Positions 35,087-44,492 of a DNA stretch of 64,000 nucleotides are shown one piece after another. Numbering within the stretch: the first letter of the stretch is position 1; each line of letters starts with the position of its first letter. Position numbers and translations under genes: made by a program. Under the pieces are notes generated by a model. That model was not told the origin of the DNA and did no database searches. It was given only the letters and a program-made list of their open reading frames with translations. Source of the stretch: Mycolicibacterium setense (GTDB taxonomy: Bacteria; Actinomycetota; Actinomycetes; Mycobacteriales; Mycobacteriaceae); the NCBI RefSeq assembly GCF_000805385.1, contig NZ_JTJW01000001.1:62001-126000 (forward strand), given 5' to 3'.

Positions 35087-35956
35087 GTGGCAACTCGGCA
35101 GGCCTCGACCACGCGGGCCAAAGACAGCGATCGCAACGACACGTGCAAAGTGCTCGACAACGCGCTCGGCGAGGGCCAGTTGTCCATGGAAGAACATCGC
35201 CAACGGGTGTCGGCCGCGACCAATGCCACCACGCTGGGGGATCTGGCCAGCCTCGTCGAGGATCTGCAGAACGCCAATGCACCGGTGCAGATGCCGACGC
35301 TGACCAAGCCGCGCCTGCCGCGCATGAACAACTCGGGTGGCGCCGGATGGGGCCTGCGGCTCGCCTCGGCCGCGGTGCTGGTGGTGCTCGGCATCGGCAT
35401 CGGCTGGGGCCTGTACGGAAACACCGCCTCCCCGCTGAGTTTCAACCCCGACCCGGGCGCCGTGCCGGACGGCATCGAGCCGGTGGTGCTGACCCCGCCG
35501 ACGCAGCTGCAATCGCTCAACGGGGTCAAAGGCCTGTTCGAGCAGATGCGCCAGAAATTCGGCAACACCATGGGCTACGAACTGCACATCGATCCGGACT
35601 CGGCGATGGCCTACCGACCGGATCCACAGGACAGCCGTAAGAAGGTGTACTACCGCTACGCCGGCGGCTGGGGCGACCCGGGCTCACCGGACACCCTGCG
35701 CGACGAGGACCGCCTCGTCGACCTCGCGGCGTTCGACTACGAAAAGGCCCTCGGGATCATGCGCGGTGCCCCCGACACACTCAACACCAAGCGTGCCGAC
35801 GTGAAGAGCACCTGGCTGCGCATCACACCGTCCGAGGATCCCTCCACCCCGGACGCCGTCAACATCGCCGTCATCGTCAACAGTGACTTCGGAGGCGGGA
35901 ACATCGACCTCTACCCCGACGGCACCATCAAGGAGATCTACCGCAACAGCAGGTGA
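35087..35956 (+). CDS. DUF1707 single-pass membrane protein (Rv0048c-like)
   Basis: The protein has 289 residues from GTG 35087. The N-terminal DUF1707 domain (RNDTCKVLDNALGEGQLS, EEHRQRVSAATNATTLGDLA) is cytoplasmic. One membrane segment follows near residue 90 (LASAAVLVVLGIGIGWGL). The 180-residue outer domain includes YELHIDPDSAMAYRP and SDFGGGNIDLYPDGTIKEIY, a beta-rich fold I cannot name. It is divergent from the Rv0049-like gene, 69 bp away. Confidence 0.8.
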   Translation: MATRQASTTRAKDSDRNDTCKVLDNALGEGQLSMEEHRQRVSAATNATTLGDLASLVEDLQNANAPVQMPTLTKPRLPRMNNSGGAGWGLRLASAAVLVVLGIGIGWGLYGNTASPLSFNPDPGAVPDGIEPVVLTPPTQLQSLNGVKGLFEQMRQKFGNTMGYELHIDPDSAMAYRPDPQDSRKKVYYRYAGGWGDPGSPDTLRDEDRLVDLAAFDYEKALGIMRGAPDTLNTKRADVKSTWLRITPSEDPSTPDAVNIAVIVNSDFGGGNIDLYPDGTIKEIYRNSR

Positions 35957-36086
35957 GCGCCCCTCGCCGCGGACGTGCCGTCGTCGCTGCTCAGGCTGCC
36001 TCCGTCACGCTGCCGTGACGCTCGGGCCCGGCGGCCACCCCAGCGTGACTCTGGGCATTCACTTGGCACCGAATATATCGGCGCGA

Positions 36087-36124
36087 TACAGTTTGGCGAG
36101 GTGTTGATCCGTCGTAGCGATCAA
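36087..36124 (+). promoter_or_regulatory. candidate promoter and operator of padR
   Basis: TACAGT at 36087-36092 is a fair -10 hexamer. A perfect inverted repeat TTGATC-N9-GATCAA (36104-36124) follows, placed where a repressor would block a start near 36099. It ends 32 bp before the padR start. CCGAATATATCGG just upstream (about 36069) is a second, imperfect palindrome. Autoregulation by PadR is inferred. Confidence 0.45.
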
Positions 36125-36156
36125 TTCCATCTGATCTGTCGAAAGGGGTGATCTCG

Positions 36157-36702
36157 ATGCTGGAGCTCGCAGTTCTCGGCCTCCTTCTCGAATCGCCCAT
36201 GCACGGCTATGAGCTGCGCAAGCGATTGACGGGTCTGTTGGGGGCGTTCAGGGCGTTCTCGTATGGCTCGCTCTACCCGGCATTACGTCGCATGCAGGCC
36301 GACGGCCTGATCGTCGAGGACGCCGCACCCTTGGGACCCACCAAGGTGCGTCGGGCTCGGCGGGTCTATCAGCTGACCGATGCCGGCAAGCAGCGATTCA
36401 CCGAGTTGGTCGCCGACACGGGGCCGCAGAACTTCTCCGACGACGGTTTCGGTGTCCACCTCGCCTTCTTCAACCGCACTCCGGCCGAGGCCAGGATGCG
36501 GATCTTGGAGGGGCGGCGTCGTCAGGTGGAGGAACGCCGGGAAGGTCTGCGTGAAGCCGTGGCGCGGGCCAGTAGTTCGTTCGACCGCTACACCCGTCAG
36601 CTGCACCAACTGGGCCTGGAGTCCAGTGAACGAGAAGTCAAATGGCTCAACGAGTTGATCGCGGCCGAGCGCACGGCGCAGGGACACCCAGAAAGCCCAT
36701 GA
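36157..36702 (+). CDS. PadR-family transcriptional regulator (Rv0047c-like)
   Basis: The protein has 181 residues from ATG 36157, which follows GAAAGGGG at the right distance. The winged helix reads LELAVLGLLLESPMHGYELR, then FSYGSLYPALRRMQADGLI and VYQLTDAGKQRF, the hallmark of PadR. The C-terminal helices (PF10400-like) mediate dimerisation. It precedes ino1 with 57 bp between them, as in M. tuberculosis in the same relative order, so it may control inositol phosphate synthesis. Confidence 0.92.
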   Translation: MLELAVLGLLLESPMHGYELRKRLTGLLGAFRAFSYGSLYPALRRMQADGLIVEDAAPLGPTKVRRARRVYQLTDAGKQRFTELVADTGPQNFSDDGFGVHLAFFNRTPAEARMRILEGRRRQVEERREGLREAVARASSSFDRYTRQLHQLGLESSEREVKWLNELIAAERTAQGHPESP

Positions 36703-36759
36703 GCACAGCGCCGCAGATGGCCCCAGGCCGAGCACACAGAACGAGTAAGGAGATCGTCC

Positions 36760-37851
36760 ATGTCTGAGCACGCAGGAGAAATCCGGGTCGCCATTGTCGG
36801 CGTCGGTAACTGCGCATCTTCCCTGGTCCAGGGCGTGCAGTACTACCACAACGCCGACGAGAACACGTCCGTGCCGGGCCTGATGCACGTGAAGTTCGGC
36901 CCGTACCACGTTCGCGACGTGAAGTTCGTGGCCGCGTTCGACGTGGACGCCAAGAAGGTCGGCTTCGACCTGTCCGAGGCCATCTTCGCCTCCGAGAACA
37001 ACACCATCAAGATCGCCGACGTGCCGCCGACCAATGTGACGGTGCAGCGCGGCCCGACCCTCGACGGCATCGGCAAGTACTACGCCGACACCATCGAGAT
37101 CTCCGACTTCGAGCCCGTCGACGTCGTCAAGGCACTCAAGGACGCCAAGGTCGACGTGCTGGTCTCCTACCTGCCGGTGGGCTCCGAAGAGGCCGACAAG
37201 TTCTACGCCCAGTGCGCCATCGATGCAGGCGTGGCCTTCGTCAACGCGCTGCCCGTGTTCATCGCCTCCGACCCGGTCTGGGCCAAGAAGTTCGAAGACG
37301 CCGGTGTCCCCATCGTCGGCGACGACATCAAGAGCCAGGTCGGCGCCACCATCACCCACCGCGTGATGGCCAAGCTGTTCGAAGACCGCGGCGTCACGCT
37401 GGACCGCACCTACCAGCTCAACGTCGGCGGCAACATGGACTTCCTGAACATGCTGGAGCGCTCGCGCCTGGAGTCCAAGAAGGTCTCGAAGACCCAGGCC
37501 GTCACCTCCAACCTCACCGGCTCGCTGGCCGGCAAGATCGAGGACAAGAACGTGCACATCGGTCCGTCCGACCACGTCGCGTGGCTCGACGACCGCAAGT
37601 GGGCCTACGTCCGCCTGGAAGGCCGCGCCTTCGGTGACGTGCCGCTGAACCTGGAGTACAAGCTCGAGGTGTGGGACTCGCCGAACTCGGCCGGCGTCAT
37701 CATCGACGCGGTGCGTGCCGCCAAGATCGCCAAGGACCGCGGCATCGGCGGCCCCATCGAGGCCGCCTCGGCGTACCTGATGAAGAGCCCGCCCAAGCAG
37801 ATCGCCGACGATGTCGCCCGCATCGAGCTGGAGACCTTCATCGAGGGCTGA
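36760..37851 (+). CDS. ino1: inositol-1-phosphate synthase
   Basis: The protein has 363 residues. It converts glucose-6-phosphate to inositol-1-phosphate with NAD+, the first step to phosphatidylinositol, mannosides (PIM, LM, LAM) and mycothiol. The Rossmann motif [16 protein letters not shown] is at residues 9-24. [20 protein letters not shown] carries catalytic residues, and [20 protein letters not shown] follows. AAGGAGATC lies just before ATG 36760. A strong hairpin follows the stop codon. Confidence 0.97.
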   Translation: MSEHAGEIRVAIVGVGNCASSLVQGVQYYHNADENTSVPGLMHVKFGPYHVRDVKFVAAFDVDAKKVGFDLSEAIFASENNTIKIADVPPTNVTVQRGPTLDGIGKYYADTIEISDFEPVDVVKALKDAKVDVLVSYLPVGSEEADKFYAQCAIDAGVAFVNALPVFIASDPVWAKKFEDAGVPIVGDDIKSQVGATITHRVMAKLFEDRGVTLDRTYQLNVGGNMDFLNMLERSRLESKKVSKTQAVTSNLTGSLAGKIEDKNVHIGPSDHVAWLDDRKWAYVRLEGRAFGDVPLNLEYKLEVWDSPNSAGVIIDAVRAAKIAKDRGIGGPIEAASAYLMKSPPKQIADDVARIELETFIEG

Positions 37852-37863
37852 TCTTTCGGTTTC

Positions 37864-37916
37864 ACTCTGCGCCCAGGGCGTGTGCTTCTCGCACACCTAC
37901 GCCCTGGGCGCAGAGT
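37864..37916. terminator. strong bidirectional-type hairpin after ino1
   Basis: ACTCTGCGCCCAGGGCGT (37864-37881) pairs perfectly with its reverse complement at 37899-37916, with an extra inner stem GTGTGC-TTCTC-GCACAC. CGTTTTCG follows on the plus strand. It starts 13 bp after the ino1 stop codon. Confidence 0.88.
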
Positions 37917-37938
37917 CGTTTTCGAGTAGGGTCGGGGC

Positions 37939-38832
37939 GTGGTGAGCGACGACGCACTAGCCGGTCTCGATGAATTCGGCCTACTGCACGAGAACGCCGA
38001 ACAGATCGGCGCGACCGGCCCGTTGCCGCCGGTCCAGCGCATCGAGCAGGGGCCGATCAGCGGGCTGAAGTTCGGCACGGACGCCCCCCGGATCGTGTTC
38101 CTGCACGGCGGCGGCCAGAACGCGCACACCTGGGACACCGTGATTCTCGGGCTCGGCGAGCCCGCCCTGGCCGTGGATCTGCCCGGCCACGGCCGCTCCG
38201 CCTGGCGCGAAGACGGCGACTACGGCCCGAAACTCAATGCGACAAGCCTGATCCCGGTGCTCGAGAAACACGCTCCCACTCCGCAGTTGGTGGTCGGCAT
38301 GTCGCTGGGTGGATTGACCGCACTGCGGATCGCGGCGACCGAACCCCGGCTGGTGCCCGAACTCGCACTCGTCGACGTCACGCCGTCGGCACCCGAGCGC
38401 CACACCGAGATGACCAAGGCGCAGATGGGAACCGTCGCCCTGGTGCAGGAACAACGCACGTTCCCGACGTTTCAGGCCATGCTCGACGTGACCATCGCCG
38501 CAGCGCCGCACCGAGATCCGAAGTCGTTGCGTCGCGGCGTGTTCCACAACTCCAAACAGCTCGATGACGGCACCTGGACCTGGCGGTACGACTCGTTCCG
38601 CAAGGGCGACGGTTTTGAAGGCCTGTGGGATGACGTCCCGGCGATCACCATGCCCACCACGCTGATCCGCGGTGCGAACTCGTTCTTCGTCAACGACGAG
38701 GACGCCGAGACGTTCTCCAGGACCGCACCGGGGTTTCAGCGCACCCACGTGGTCGCCGACTCCGGGCACTCTGTACAGGGTGATCAGCCGGCCAAGCTGG
38801 TGGAGATCCTGCGCGGCATCCTCGGTCGCTAG
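37939..38832 (+). CDS. alpha/beta hydrolase (Rv0045c-like esterase)
   Basis: The protein has 297 residues. The nucleophile elbow is GMSLGG, the oxyanion stretch IVFLHGGGQNAHTWD and the catalytic His in DSGHSVQGDQP. The acid is probably Asp in the strand before SFFVNDEDAE. M. tuberculosis Rv0045c, the positional homologue, has a solved structure and esterase activity on short esters. Start GTG 37939, or the next codon GTG 37942. It lies downstream of a strong terminator, so it has its own promoter in the short gap. Confidence 0.88.
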   Translation: MVSDDALAGLDEFGLLHENAEQIGATGPLPPVQRIEQGPISGLKFGTDAPRIVFLHGGGQNAHTWDTVILGLGEPALAVDLPGHGRSAWREDGDYGPKLNATSLIPVLEKHAPTPQLVVGMSLGGLTALRIAATEPRLVPELALVDVTPSAPERHTEMTKAQMGTVALVQEQRTFPTFQAMLDVTIAAAPHRDPKSLRRGVFHNSKQLDDGTWTWRYDSFRKGDGFEGLWDDVPAITMPTTLIRGANSFFVNDEDAETFSRTAPGFQRTHVVADSGHSVQGDQPAKLVEILRGILGR

Positions 38833-38845
38833 CAGGTTGCCTGCT
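38831..38845 (+). terminator. small hairpin after the hydrolase gene
   Basis: AGCAGG-TTG-CCTGCT is a perfect 6-bp stem with a 3-base loop starting at the stop codon region, followed by GTTC. It is weak but well placed between the hydrolase and phosphatase genes. Confidence 0.4.
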
Positions 38846-38935
38846 GTTCACCCGCTGCTAGCTCAGCTCCCGTAGGTTTCCGGCAGTCCGGCCTCCCAGC
38901 CCGCGGCCGGTGTCTGGCGGAAGGATCTGCGCGGA

Positions 38936-41017
38936 ATGCCGCTCGTACCGTTGAATCTGTTTGTCGCTCACCGTGGAACGTCGTCGCGTCAGCACGTGAC
39001 CTGCCGCTACCGATGTGGCGATGCGTGTTCGAAGCCGGCACCGAACACCAGTGACAACCCGTATTTCGGCGACATCGTCAAGCAGATGTCACGCCGGTCG
39101 ATGCTGCAGGCCGCCGGTGTCACCGTGCTGGCCGTCGGCGCCGGGTCGGTGCTGGCTGCCTGCGGTACCGACACGAAGCCCGGCCAGACGCCGTCGCCGG
39201 CCGCACTACCCGTCGAAACGCCGCCCGGCATGAAGTTCGCCGCCGTCGCACCCAACACCGAAGACGCCGTGGTGATCCCGGAGGGTTACCAGCAGCGGGT
39301 GGTCATCGCGTGGGGCGACCCGGTCCTGCCCGATGCCCCGATGTTCGACATCAACCGGCAGACCGCCGATGCCCAGCGCAAGCAGTTCGGCTTCAACAAC
39401 GACTTCGCCGCGCTCCTGCCGATCGACGGACAGGCCAACCGGTACTTGTTGGTGACCAACTTCGAGTACGTCACACCGGAGTTCATGTTCCGCGGATACA
39501 ACCCAGAGGCGCCCACCCGCGAGCAGTTCGACATCGAGATCGCCGCGGTCGGGATGGGTGTGGTCGAGGTGGAACGGGGTACGGACGGCGCGCTGAAAAC
39601 CGTGATGGGCCGCTACAACCGCCGCATCACGGCTGACAGTCCGTTCACGTTCACCGGACCCGCGGCAGGCACCGAGTTCGTCAAGACCGCCGCCGACCCC
39701 ACCGGGCGCGCCGTGGCCGGCACCTTCGCCAATTGTGCAGGCGGTGTAACCCCCTGGGGCACAGTACTTTCCGGTGAGGAGAACTTTCACGGCTACTTCG
39801 GGGCCGCCGAAGGGGCACCGGCACCGAAACCGGCCGACGCCGAACGCTACGACCGCTACGGCGTGAAGCACGAGCGGTCCGAGCTCAAGTGGGAAGACTT
39901 CGACCCGCGCTTCGACCTCACGAAGACCCCCAACGAGGTCAATCGCTTCGGCTATGTCATCGAACTCAACCCGTGGGATCCGGCCTCGACGCCGGTCAAA
40001 CACTCCGCGCTGGGCCGGCTCAAGCACGAGGGCGCCAATGTCTACGTGACCGGCGACGGCAGCGTGGTCGTCTACACCGGAGACGACGAACGCTTCGACT
40101 ACATGTACAAATTCGTGTCCGCCAAGAAGATCGCTCCCGGCTGGAGGACCGATCCGGCCGCGATGGCCCACAACATGACCATCCTCGATGAAGGCACGTT
40201 GTACGTGGCCAAGCTGACCAGCGACATCCCCGCCGGTGAGATCGACGGCACCGGCAAGCTCCCGGCCAAGGGCTCGTTCTCGCGATCCGGCACCTGGGTG
40301 CCGCTGCTCAGGTCCGGACCGGACGGACAGGCCGAATCGCTCGTCGACGGCGTCACCGCGCAGGAAGCGGCGGTGTTCACCCGCATCGCCGCCGACAAGG
40401 CCGGGGCCACCAAGATGGACCGGCCCGAGGACTTCGAGGCCAACCCACACACCGGCAAGGTCTACGTGGCGCTCACCAACAACGACGAGCGCGGCACACC
40501 CGGTGAGGCCGGCGTCGATGCGGCGAACCCACGCAACGAGAACAAGAACGGCCAGATCCTGGAGATCACCGACAACCACACCGGCACCGACTTCACCTGG
40601 GATCTGCTGTTGGTGTGCGGTGACCCCAAGGCGGCCGACACCTACTACGCCGGGTTCGACAAGGACCGCGTCAGCCCGATCTCCTGCCCGGACAACCTGG
40701 CCTTCGACAGCCACGGCAACCTGTGGATCTCGACGGACGGCAACGCGCTCGAAGCCAACGACGGACTGTTCGCGGTGGCGCTCGACGGCCCGAACCGCGG
40801 TGAGACCAAACAGTTCCTCACCGTGCCGGTCGGCGCCGAGACATGCGGTCCGGTGGTGACCGACGATCTCGTCACGGTGTGTGTGCAGCATCCGGGAGAG
40901 GGCGACGACTACACCCTCGACAAACCGCTGTCGCACTGGCCGGGTGGTGCCGACACCCCCGCGCGGCCCGCCGTGGTCGCGGTGTGGAAGCCCGGCGGCC
41001 AGATCGGCACCGTCTGA
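38936..41017 (+). CDS. PhoX-family (DUF839) Tat-secreted alkaline phosphatase-like protein
   Basis: The protein has 693 residues. The long N-region contains VTCRYRCGDACSKPAPNTSD, characteristic of actinobacterial PhoX-like proteins. The Tat motif SRRSMLQ follows and a signal core ends near LAACG, also a possible lipobox. The beta-propeller includes LVTNFEYVTPEFMF, GTVLSGEENFHGYF, RPEDFEANPHTGKVYVALTN and SPISCPDNLAFDSHGNLWIS; Glu and Asp residues in these segments ligate Ca2+ and Fe3+ in known PhoX. It should release phosphate from organic esters outside the membrane. Start ATG 38936 with AAGGAT upstream. No typical Pho box was recognised. Confidence 0.88.
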   Translation: MPLVPLNLFVAHRGTSSRQHVTCRYRCGDACSKPAPNTSDNPYFGDIVKQMSRRSMLQAAGVTVLAVGAGSVLAACGTDTKPGQTPSPAALPVETPPGMKFAAVAPNTEDAVVIPEGYQQRVVIAWGDPVLPDAPMFDINRQTADAQRKQFGFNNDFAALLPIDGQANRYLLVTNFEYVTPEFMFRGYNPEAPTREQFDIEIAAVGMGVVEVERGTDGALKTVMGRYNRRITADSPFTFTGPAAGTEFVKTAADPTGRAVAGTFANCAGGVTPWGTVLSGEENFHGYFGAAEGAPAPKPADAERYDRYGVKHERSELKWEDFDPRFDLTKTPNEVNRFGYVIELNPWDPASTPVKHSALGRLKHEGANVYVTGDGSVVVYTGDDERFDYMYKFVSAKKIAPGWRTDPAAMAHNMTILDEGTLYVAKLTSDIPAGEIDGTGKLPAKGSFSRSGTWVPLLRSGPDGQAESLVDGVTAQEAAVFTRIAADKAGATKMDRPEDFEANPHTGKVYVALTNNDERGTPGEAGVDAANPRNENKNGQILEITDNHTGTDFTWDLLLVCGDPKAADTYYAGFDKDRVSPISCPDNLAFDSHGNLWISTDGNALEANDGLFAVALDGPNRGETKQFLTVPVGAETCGPVVTDDLVTVCVQHPGEGDDYTLDKPLSHWPGGADTPARPAVVAVWKPGGQIGTV

Positions 41018-41073
41018 GCGCTTGCGCGAAGACCATCCGGCACCGTCTGAGCGCTTGCGCGAAGACCATCCGG
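41008..41073 (+). repeat. 33-bp perfect tandem duplication at the phosphatase stop codon
   Basis: Positions 41008-41040 and 41041-41073 are identical. The first copy includes the last codons and TGA of the phosphatase gene, so the second carries a silent copy of that end. The duplication lies between this gene and the F420 oxidoreductase gene. Confidence 0.9.
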
Positions 41074-41094
41074 CACGTGAGTAGGCTCGAAAAA

Positions 41095-41901
41095 GTGAGC
41101 CATCCCATCCATATTGGCGTGCAATTGCAGCCGCAGCACTCCCCCAAGTACAGCCACATCCGCGATGCGGTCCGCCGCTGTGAGGACATCGGCGTCGACA
41201 TCGCCTTCAACTGGGACCATTTCTTCCCCCTCTACGGGGACCCCGACGGCGCGCACTACGAGTGTTGGACGATGCTTGGCGCGTGGGCCGAGCAGACCTC
41301 ACGTATCGAGATCGGCGCGCTCGTCAGCTGCAACTCCTACCGCAATCCCGAATTGCTGGCCGACATGGCCCGCACTGTCGACCACATCTCTGACGGCCGG
41401 CTCATCCTCGGTATCGGAAGTGGTTGGAAGCAAAAGGATTACGACGAGTACGGGTACGAGTTCGGCACCGCGGGCAGCCGGCTGGACGACCTCGCTGAAG
41501 CACTGCCCCGCATCGAGGCCCGGCTGGCCAAGCTGAACCCGGCCCCCACGCGGGAGATCCCGATCCTGATCGGCGGGCAGGGCGAACGCAAGACGCTGCG
41601 CCTGGTGGCCGAACACGCCCACATCTGGCATGCATTCGTCGACCGCAACACCTACCCGGGCAAAGCCGCGGTTCTCGCCGAACACTGTGCCGCCACCGGC
41701 CGCGATCCCTCGACAGTCCAGCGCTCTGCCGGGGTGCAGGAGTCCGGCGGCCTCGACGCGATGCTCGCCGAGGCCGATGCGCTGGCGGACCTGGGGGTCA
41801 GCATCGTCACCGTGGGCGTCAACGGACCGGACTACGACCTGACCGCAGCCGAGGCCCTGTGCCGATGGCGCGACGGACGGCGCGCAAAGGTCGGCGGATG
41901 A
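41095..41901 (+). CDS. LLM-class F420-dependent oxidoreductase (Rv0044c-like)
   Basis: The protein has 268 residues from GTG 41095; GTG 41077 in frame is an alternative. The luciferase-like barrel is clear: HIGVQLQPQHSPKYSHIRDA, FNWDHFFPLYGDPDGAHYE, LGIGSGWKQKDYDEYGYEFG and PILIGGQGERKTLRLVAEHA. The family transfers hydride from F420H2 to substrates that are mostly unknown. A GntR regulator follows after 104 bp, the same pairing as Rv0044c/Rv0043c in M. tuberculosis. Confidence 0.88.
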   Translation: MSHPIHIGVQLQPQHSPKYSHIRDAVRRCEDIGVDIAFNWDHFFPLYGDPDGAHYECWTMLGAWAEQTSRIEIGALVSCNSYRNPELLADMARTVDHISDGRLILGIGSGWKQKDYDEYGYEFGTAGSRLDDLAEALPRIEARLAKLNPAPTREIPILIGGQGERKTLRLVAEHAHIWHAFVDRNTYPGKAAVLAEHCAATGRDPSTVQRSAGVQESGGLDAMLAEADALADLGVSIVTVGVNGPDYDLTAAEALCRWRDGRRAKVGG

Positions 41902-42005
41902 GCTGAAGCCACTCGCATCACCCTTTGCCGCCACCCGTGAGAAACTTGCGCAACGCCAACGCACGGGGGGTGTGCGTCCCAGCTAAAAGGGGGAGTTACA
42001 AGAGG

Positions 42006-42671
42006 GTGCCGAAAAACTACGGGGTCAAAGAGAAGGATCAGGTTGTCACACACATCATCAATCTGGTGATGACGGGCAAACTACGATCCGGTGACCGTAT
42101 CGACCGCAACGAGATCGTCCGTGACCTCGGGCTGAGCCGCGTCCCGATCCAGGAAGCCGTGGTCCAGCTCGAGCACGACGGCATTCTCTCGACGCGATAT
42201 CACCGTGGCGCATTCGTCTCCAGGTTCGACGAAGCCACCGTGGCCGAGCACCATGAGTTGTACGGAATTCTCAACGGCATCGCCTCTGCGCGCTGCGCCG
42301 CCAGCCCCACTCCGCGTATCTTGGCGCACCTCGACGACACGTTGCGCATGATGCGTTCAGCAAAGGACACCAGATCCTTCCAGGAGGCGTGCTGGATGTA
42401 CCGCGACTCGATCAACGACGAGTACGCGGGCCCGCGCCTCCATGCCACCATCCGCGCCGGCAAGAGCTTCGCTCCCTCGGAGTTCTGGATCAGCTATCCC
42501 AAGGCCAAGGTCGACTTCCTCCCCGGATACGAAGCCGAAACCGCCGCCATCCACGCCCGTGATCCCGAGGCCGCCCACACGGCCTGCACCGAGCGCGCCG
42601 ATCGGATGGCGGAGATCATGATCGCCGAGCTCACCCGGCGCGGAGTGTTCGGCGACTTGCGGTCCCCTTGA
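42006..42671 (+). CDS. GntR-family (FadR-type) transcriptional regulator (Rv0043c-like)
   Basis: The protein has 221 residues. The N-terminal winged helix reads [20 protein letters not shown], then [20 protein letters not shown], typical of GntR. The C-terminal helical FCD-type domain shows [20 protein letters not shown] leading into it, with His residues that can hold a metal. GTG 42006 follows GGGGGAG at about 11 bp; the upstream in-frame GTG is less likely. Regulation of the F420 oxidoreductase next door is inferred. Confidence 0.87.
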   Translation: MPKNYGVKEKDQVVTHIINLVMTGKLRSGDRIDRNEIVRDLGLSRVPIQEAVVQLEHDGILSTRYHRGAFVSRFDEATVAEHHELYGILNGIASARCAASPTPRILAHLDDTLRMMRSAKDTRSFQEACWMYRDSINDEYAGPRLHATIRAGKSFAPSEFWISYPKAKVDFLPGYEAETAAIHARDPEAAHTACTERADRMAEIMIAELTRRGVFGDLRSP

Positions 42672-42716
42672 GCGGAATCACTCACCACCGGGTGCCCGCC
42701 CACTAAGTTGCATCAG

Positions 42717-44492
42717 ATGGACGCCAGACGACCGGCCGCACTGCTGACCACGGTCCTGATCCTGCTCGGGCTGGTGTGGGCGGCACCGGCGGGCGCAGAC
42801 GTCGACCAATGCGCACCGCCCGGGGTCGACAGCGCGAGCGCACTGCCCACCAACCTGGCCGCGGCGGCCACCGGCCCCGGCGCCGACAAATACACCACCG
42901 CCACGGTGGCCCCGCTCAACACGATCCGGCCCGAGAATCTCGGCCTGAGCACGTCCGGCGTACTCACCGTCGGCACGCTGTCGGACGCACCGCCCAGCAT
43001 CTGCATCAACTCGGCCGGACAGTTCACCGGATTCGACAACGAACTGCTGCGCGCCATCGCCGACAAGCTGGGCCTCCGGGTCAACTTCGTCGGCACAGAC
43101 TTCTCGGGCCTGCTGGCTCAGACCGCGTCCCGGCGCTTCGACGTGGCCTCCTCGTCGATCACCACCACCGACGCCCGGCGGCGCACCGTCGGCTTCACCA
43201 ACGGCTACGACTTCGGCTACTTCTCGCTCGTGGTGCCGAACGGCTCACCGATCACCGGATTCGGTCAGCTCGCCGCCGGACAGCGCATCGGCGTGGTGCA
43301 GGGCACCGTGCAGGAGGCCTACGTCATCGACACGCTGCACCTGCAGCCGGTGAAGTTCCCCGATTACAACACCGTCTACGCCAGCCTCAAGACCCGTCAG
43401 ATCGACGCCTGGGTGGCGCCGTCGCAACAGGCCTCGGGAACGGTGCAGCCCGGCGACCCGGCTCAGATCATCGAAAACACCTTCAGCCTGGACAATTTCG
43501 TGGCATGGGCGGTGGCCACGGAGAACCGGCCGCTGATCGACGCGCTCAACTCCGGACTGGACGCCGTCATCGCCGACGGCACCTGGGCCAAGCTGTACTC
43601 CGACTGGGTGCCCCGGGCCCTGCCGCCCGGGTGGAAGCCGGGCTCCAAGGCCGCACCCGTTCCCCAGCTGCCCGATTTCGCCGCGATCGCCGCAGCCAAG
43701 GAAAAGCCTGACGCCGGTGCCCCGGCGGCACCCAAATCCACACTGGCGCAACTGCGCGACTCGTTCCTGGACTGGGACCTCTACAAGCAGGCGATCCCCG
43801 ACCTGCTGCGCACCGGCCTGCCCAACACCCTGATCCTGACCGTGTGCGCCAGTGTGATCGGGCTGGTGCTCGGGATGGCGCTCGCGGTGGCCGGCATCTC
43901 CCGGTCACGGTGGCTGCGCTGGCCGGCCCGGGTGTACACCGACATCTTCCGCGGCCTGCCCGAAGTGGTGATCATCCTGCTGATCGGCCTGGGGGTCGGG
44001 CCCGTCGTCGGCGGGCTGACCGGAAACAACCCGTTTCCGCTGGGCATTGCGGCGCTGGGATTGATGGCCGCGGCCTACATCGGGGAGATCTTCCGGTCCG
44101 GCATCCAGAGTGTGGAAGCCGGGCAGTTGGAAGCCTCCCGGGCGCTGGGTTTCAGCTACGCCTCGTCGATGCGGTTGATCGTCGTGCCCCAGGGCATCCG
44201 GCGGGTGCTGCCCGCACTGATGAACCAGTTCATCTCGCTGCTCAAAGCCTCGTCGCTGGTGTACTTCCTCGGCCTGGTGGCCAGTCAGCGAGAGCTGTTC
44301 CAGGTGGGTCGAGATCTCAACGCGCAGACCGGGAATCTGTCACCGCTGGTGGCGGCGGGACTGTTCTACCTGCTGCTGACCATTCCGCTGACCCATCTGG
44401 TGAACTTCGTCGACAACCGGCTCCGCCGAGGTCGGCCCCCGACCGAGGAAGATCCTCTTCCCCCCGCGCTGACCCACCAGGAGATGATCTGA
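42717..44492 (+). CDS. amino-acid ABC transporter, substrate-binding protein fused to permease
   Basis: The protein has 591 residues. A signal or anchor segment (ALLTTVLILLGLVWAAPAGA) leads into a periplasmic-type binding domain to about residue 300: VGTLSDAPPSICINSAGQFT, FDVASSSITTTDARRRTVGF, IDAWVAPSQQ. Residues 360-590 are a GlnP/HisM-type permease with several membrane segments and the EAA loop EASRALGFSYASSMRLIVVP. Polar amino acids such as glutamine are the likely substrate. The ATPase gene starts within the stop codon, so they form one two-gene transporter. ATG 42717 is chosen over the TTG at 42708. Confidence 0.9.
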   Translation: MDARRPAALLTTVLILLGLVWAAPAGADVDQCAPPGVDSASALPTNLAAAATGPGADKYTTATVAPLNTIRPENLGLSTSGVLTVGTLSDAPPSICINSAGQFTGFDNELLRAIADKLGLRVNFVGTDFSGLLAQTASRRFDVASSSITTTDARRRTVGFTNGYDFGYFSLVVPNGSPITGFGQLAAGQRIGVVQGTVQEAYVIDTLHLQPVKFPDYNTVYASLKTRQIDAWVAPSQQASGTVQPGDPAQIIENTFSLDNFVAWAVATENRPLIDALNSGLDAVIADGTWAKLYSDWVPRALPPGWKPGSKAAPVPQLPDFAAIAAAKEKPDAGAPAAPKSTLAQLRDSFLDWDLYKQAIPDLLRTGLPNTLILTVCASVIGLVLGMALAVAGISRSRWLRWPARVYTDIFRGLPEVVIILLIGLGVGPVVGGLTGNNPFPLGIAALGLMAAAYIGEIFRSGIQSVEAGQLEASRALGFSYASSMRLIVVPQGIRRVLPALMNQFISLLKASSLVYFLGLVASQRELFQVGRDLNAQTGNLSPLVAAGLFYLLLTIPLTHLVNFVDNRLRRGRPPTEEDPLPPALTHQEMI

